Of a stretch of DNA of 64,000 nt, positions 62,196-64,000 are shown one piece after another. The DNA comes from Candidatus Riflebacteria bacterium HGW-Riflebacteria-1 (lineage in GTDB: Bacteria > Muiribacteriota > Ozemobacteria > Ozemobacterales > Ozemobacteraceae), in contig PGYB01000008.1 in NCBI GenBank assembly GCA_002839445.1, positions 92,317 to 156,316 of the forward strand. The letters run 5' to 3'. The notes beneath the pieces are model-generated. The model searched no databases, was not told the DNA's origin, and saw only the letters and a list, made by a program, of their open reading frames with translations. Numbering within the stretch: position 1 is the stretch's first letter; every line of letters begins with the position of its first letter. A program made the translations under genes and the position numbers.

Positions 62196-62605
62196 AAGGT
62201 ATTGCTCCGACGCATGTTTGCGTCATTATAAAACTATCTGGTTCAGAAAACCAGAAAGAGGCTCAGGAAATGCTGTGGGAATCAAAATAGTCTGAGTTGA
62301 TTTTCGAGACAGAGTTCCTCAACAAAAAATCTACTAAAACCCTTTCTAAAAGCACAAAACCCTCGTCTTGGACGAGGATTTGCGCATTGGAGGCGGCCCG
62401 AACAGGAATGTATCCACGTCCGCAGCTGCTGAATTTTATGTGCGCCTGAACTACAGAGTCAGGTGAGTCAAACGGAATGGCATTTATGCTGCTTTCAATG
62501 CCATGAGTAGATATGGCACACACTACCGGCCCAGTGAACAGACAGTTGTGTCGTAAATCTGTCGCGAAAATGTCGCAAACTTTGTCGCGAAAATGTCGCA
62601 AACTT
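62196..62605. other. Intergenic region between ORF6N relic and Fic gene
   Basis: The 410 bases include the 23-bp tandem repeat at 62560-62605. A minus-strand frame of 112 codons (62263-62601) has no ribosome-binding site; its repeated R-H-F-R-D translation comes from that repeat. Nothing else is recognised. Confidence 0.4.
62560..62605. repeat. Two perfect 23-bp tandem units at the Fic gene 3' end
   Basis: Each unit begins TGTCGCGAAAATGTCGC; a degenerate half copy lies just before (62549-62559). The array ends on the base next to the Fic stop codon. Read in the Fic frame past the stop it would give K-F-A-T-F-S-R-Q-type residues, a tail seen on some winged-helix proteins. Confidence 0.75.
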
Positions 62606-63643
62606 TCAAAACAGCCTGTATTCCTGGTGATGAGTCGAACCTTCCCCGGAAAGAAGTTTTTTATCGATCAAAACTTTTAAATCTCGCTGTAGACTTCGAC
62701 GACTGGTTTCTGGACACAACTTTTCAAAATCCTGAATCGTCATTTTGCCGTGCTGCAAAAGGTAGTCTACTGCTTTGGCCTGTCGATGATTCAAACCATG
62801 TTTATTCACCAGTACATCCCGCCGAATTACCTGCTCTCCACGATCACGGACTTCAATCATCTGCGTTTCAAGACCTGTAATAAAATAATCAAGCCAGCTG
62901 GTCATATCCATACAGTTGTCGCGCACACTCTGGATAGATTTGTAGAAAGCAGATCTGTCACGGTCATAGTATTCGCTGATAGTAAACAGGCGCTTAAAAT
63001 CATACCCCGCCTTGTACAGGCACAAGGTTGAAAGAAGACGCGAAGTTCTGCCATTACCGTCAAGAAAAGGATGAATGTGAACCAGCTGAAATTGGGCAAT
63101 TCCACTTACTAGAACAGGGTGAATATCCAGGCCCGAATTAAGCCATTTGACAAGCTCAGACATCATTATCGGAATTTCAACTGCCGTAGGCGGAGTATAA
63201 ATCACCTTCTTCGTTGAAGAGTTTACAACGTAATTCTGAATGTGGCGATACTCGCCGGGAGCAGCGCTACCACCGCGAACCCCATCAACAAGTCTACGGT
63301 GAATTTCGCGAATCATGCCTTCAGTGACGGGATCGCCAGCAGAAAGGCATTCAGAAACAAATTCAAAAGCCGAGCGATAATTAAGAAGCTCTCTTGTGTC
63401 GTCAGGGTCAGCCTCTGGAAGATGTTCTCCATTCCAGATTCGCTCAGCTTGATCAAGGGTTAAACGGGTTCCCTCAATATGGGTTGTATGATGCGCTTCC
63501 TTAACCAAAGCCTGATTGCTCATATCCCGAAGCCAGTCATCAGAAAGTCTGGCTGCTTCGAGAAAACCACGCGCACGCTCTATCTGTGTGATAGCAGCGG
63601 TCATGCGATTGGTAATTGTGAATTTCGGTTTAAAAGCGCTCAC
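62606..63643 (-). CDS. Fic-family AMP-transferase-like protein with winged helix
   Basis: Fic proteins transfer AMP (or another nucleotide) from ATP to target proteins. The 345-residue product has a Fic_N domain, the catalytic motif H191-P-F-L-D-G-N-G-R199 complete with the essential His, and an N-terminal inhibitory motif T53-T-H-I-E-G58 of the S/T-x3-E-G/N type, which places it in the class II (autoinhibited) group. A C-terminal winged-helix-like region (about 275-345) may bind DNA. The start is GTG with GGGG five bases upstream. No antitoxin gene adjoins, consistent with internal inhibition. It sits near the mobile-type ORF6N relic. Confidence 0.88.
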   Translation of the reverse strand: MSAFKPKFTITNRMTAAITQIERARGFLEAARLSDDWLRDMSNQALVKEAHHTTHIEGTRLTLDQAERIWNGEHLPEADPDDTRELLNYRSAFEFVSECLSAGDPVTEGMIREIHRRLVDGVRGGSAAPGEYRHIQNYVVNSSTKKVIYTPPTAVEIPIMMSELVKWLNSGLDIHPVLVSGIAQFQLVHIHPFLDGNGRTSRLLSTLCLYKAGYDFKRLFTISEYYDRDRSAFYKSIQSVRDNCMDMTSWLDYFITGLETQMIEVRDRGEQVIRRDVLVNKHGLNHRQAKAVDYLLQHGKMTIQDFEKLCPETSRRSLQRDLKVLIDKKLLSGEGSTHHQEYRLF

Positions 63644-64000
63644 TGGAACCCCTGGAGCAGTTTTTTATCATCGACAACTCTAAACTGCTTATGCAGCAAT
63701 AGTAAACCTTATGATTTTATTCGGCAACCAGGATATCTGTTTCAACAATGACAGCACCATGCATTTTTCTGACCGCAATGTGCTTACGACCTTGCCCAAT
63801 TCTTTAGAGCACCTCTCAGAGAGCAAGTTCCAAAACTTGAGACTGCAAATTGAAACCTCAAGTTTACATGGCGGAAGAAGAACCAGGGGGTCGATCCCAG
63901 GAATTTCATGATTATGCCATCCAGGTTTCCAGACAATAGGGATTCTCTGGTTCGCCGACCCTGCTGCTAAATTGCTGATTCAAACGATCGAATTCCCATC
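63644..64000. other. Right-edge region, no gene supported
   Basis: These 357 bases show only open frames without a ribosome-binding site or family match. On the minus strand a run of about 25 codons enters from the window edge and ends near 63911 (it includes N-Q-Q-F-S-S-R-V-G-E-P-E-N-P-Y), possibly the C-terminus of a gene outside the window. Confidence 0.3.

Noticed and set aside
62263..62601. 112-codon minus-strand frame downstream of the Fic gene
   Set aside because: No ribosome-binding site; its beginning is the translated 23-bp repeat and the rest has no family resemblance.

Overview
The window looks like chromosome from an uncultured Gram-negative bacterium. Supporting this are a TonB-dependent receptor, a TolC-type outer-membrane channel, a lipoprotein with a lipobox, many signal peptides and many SpoIIE-type and two-component signalling proteins. 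Base composition is roughly balanced. Several genes look lineage-specific, and the type IV pilin-like paralogues and the PilT ATPase with a cyclic-nucleotide domain would fit a deep lineage such as Candidatus Riflebacteria. That placement is an inference from gene content only. I saw no rRNA, tRNA, CRISPR array or intact insertion sequence.

Layout. 1-9.4 kb: the 5' end of an aspartate kinase, a pilin-like protein, secreted proteins of unknown role, an orphan PhnD-like binding protein, a cNMP-PilT fusion and a secreted zinc phospholipase C-like protein. 9.4-15.2 kb: two overlapping membrane PP2C/SpoIIE genes, one with intact and one with eroded metal-binding motifs. 15.3-21 kb: a DUF1460 amidase-like protein, a 47-residue basic protein with a TTG start, an exported phospholipase D and a TonB receptor. 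21.4-28.6 kb: a Tim44/zinc-ribbon/TerB membrane protein, then a MoxR-DUF58-transglutaminase operon whose MoxR has a TerB-like N-terminus. 28.8-31.3 kb: a tightly overlapping operon of a HypB/UreG-like GTPase, a soluble ABC ATPase and a DUF364 protein, probably for metal handling. 31.6-44.4 kb: two MFS transporters, TSUP and YitT membrane proteins, a CPBP protease, a poly-Asn lipoprotein metalloprotease, a second pilin-like paralogue, a uronate-dehydrogenase-like SDR, a radical SAM protein and a VF530 protein.

44.4-57.6 kb is the most distinctive region. A decayed stretch with a TetR fragment is followed by two paralogous secreted proteins that share an N-terminus but carry different low-complexity repeats. 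Then comes a four-gene exporter operon with 4-base overlaps: TolC, a membrane-fusion protein with a cytosolic GAF domain, a MacB-type ATPase and a MacB-type permease. It ends at a terminator and is followed by a FIST sensor protein and a hybrid histidine kinase. The arrangement suggests a signal-responsive export system with the repeat proteins as possible cargo or surface partners. This is inferred from context.

57.8-64 kb: a zinc-finger protein, a chalcone-isomerase-like protein, a swivelling-phosphohistidine enzyme overlapping a PNPOx-like protein, an ORF6N pseudogene with a visible nonsense codon and a Fic protein ending at a tandem repeat. Many starts were moved inward from the longest frame because a Shine-Dalgarno sequence sits before the internal codon.
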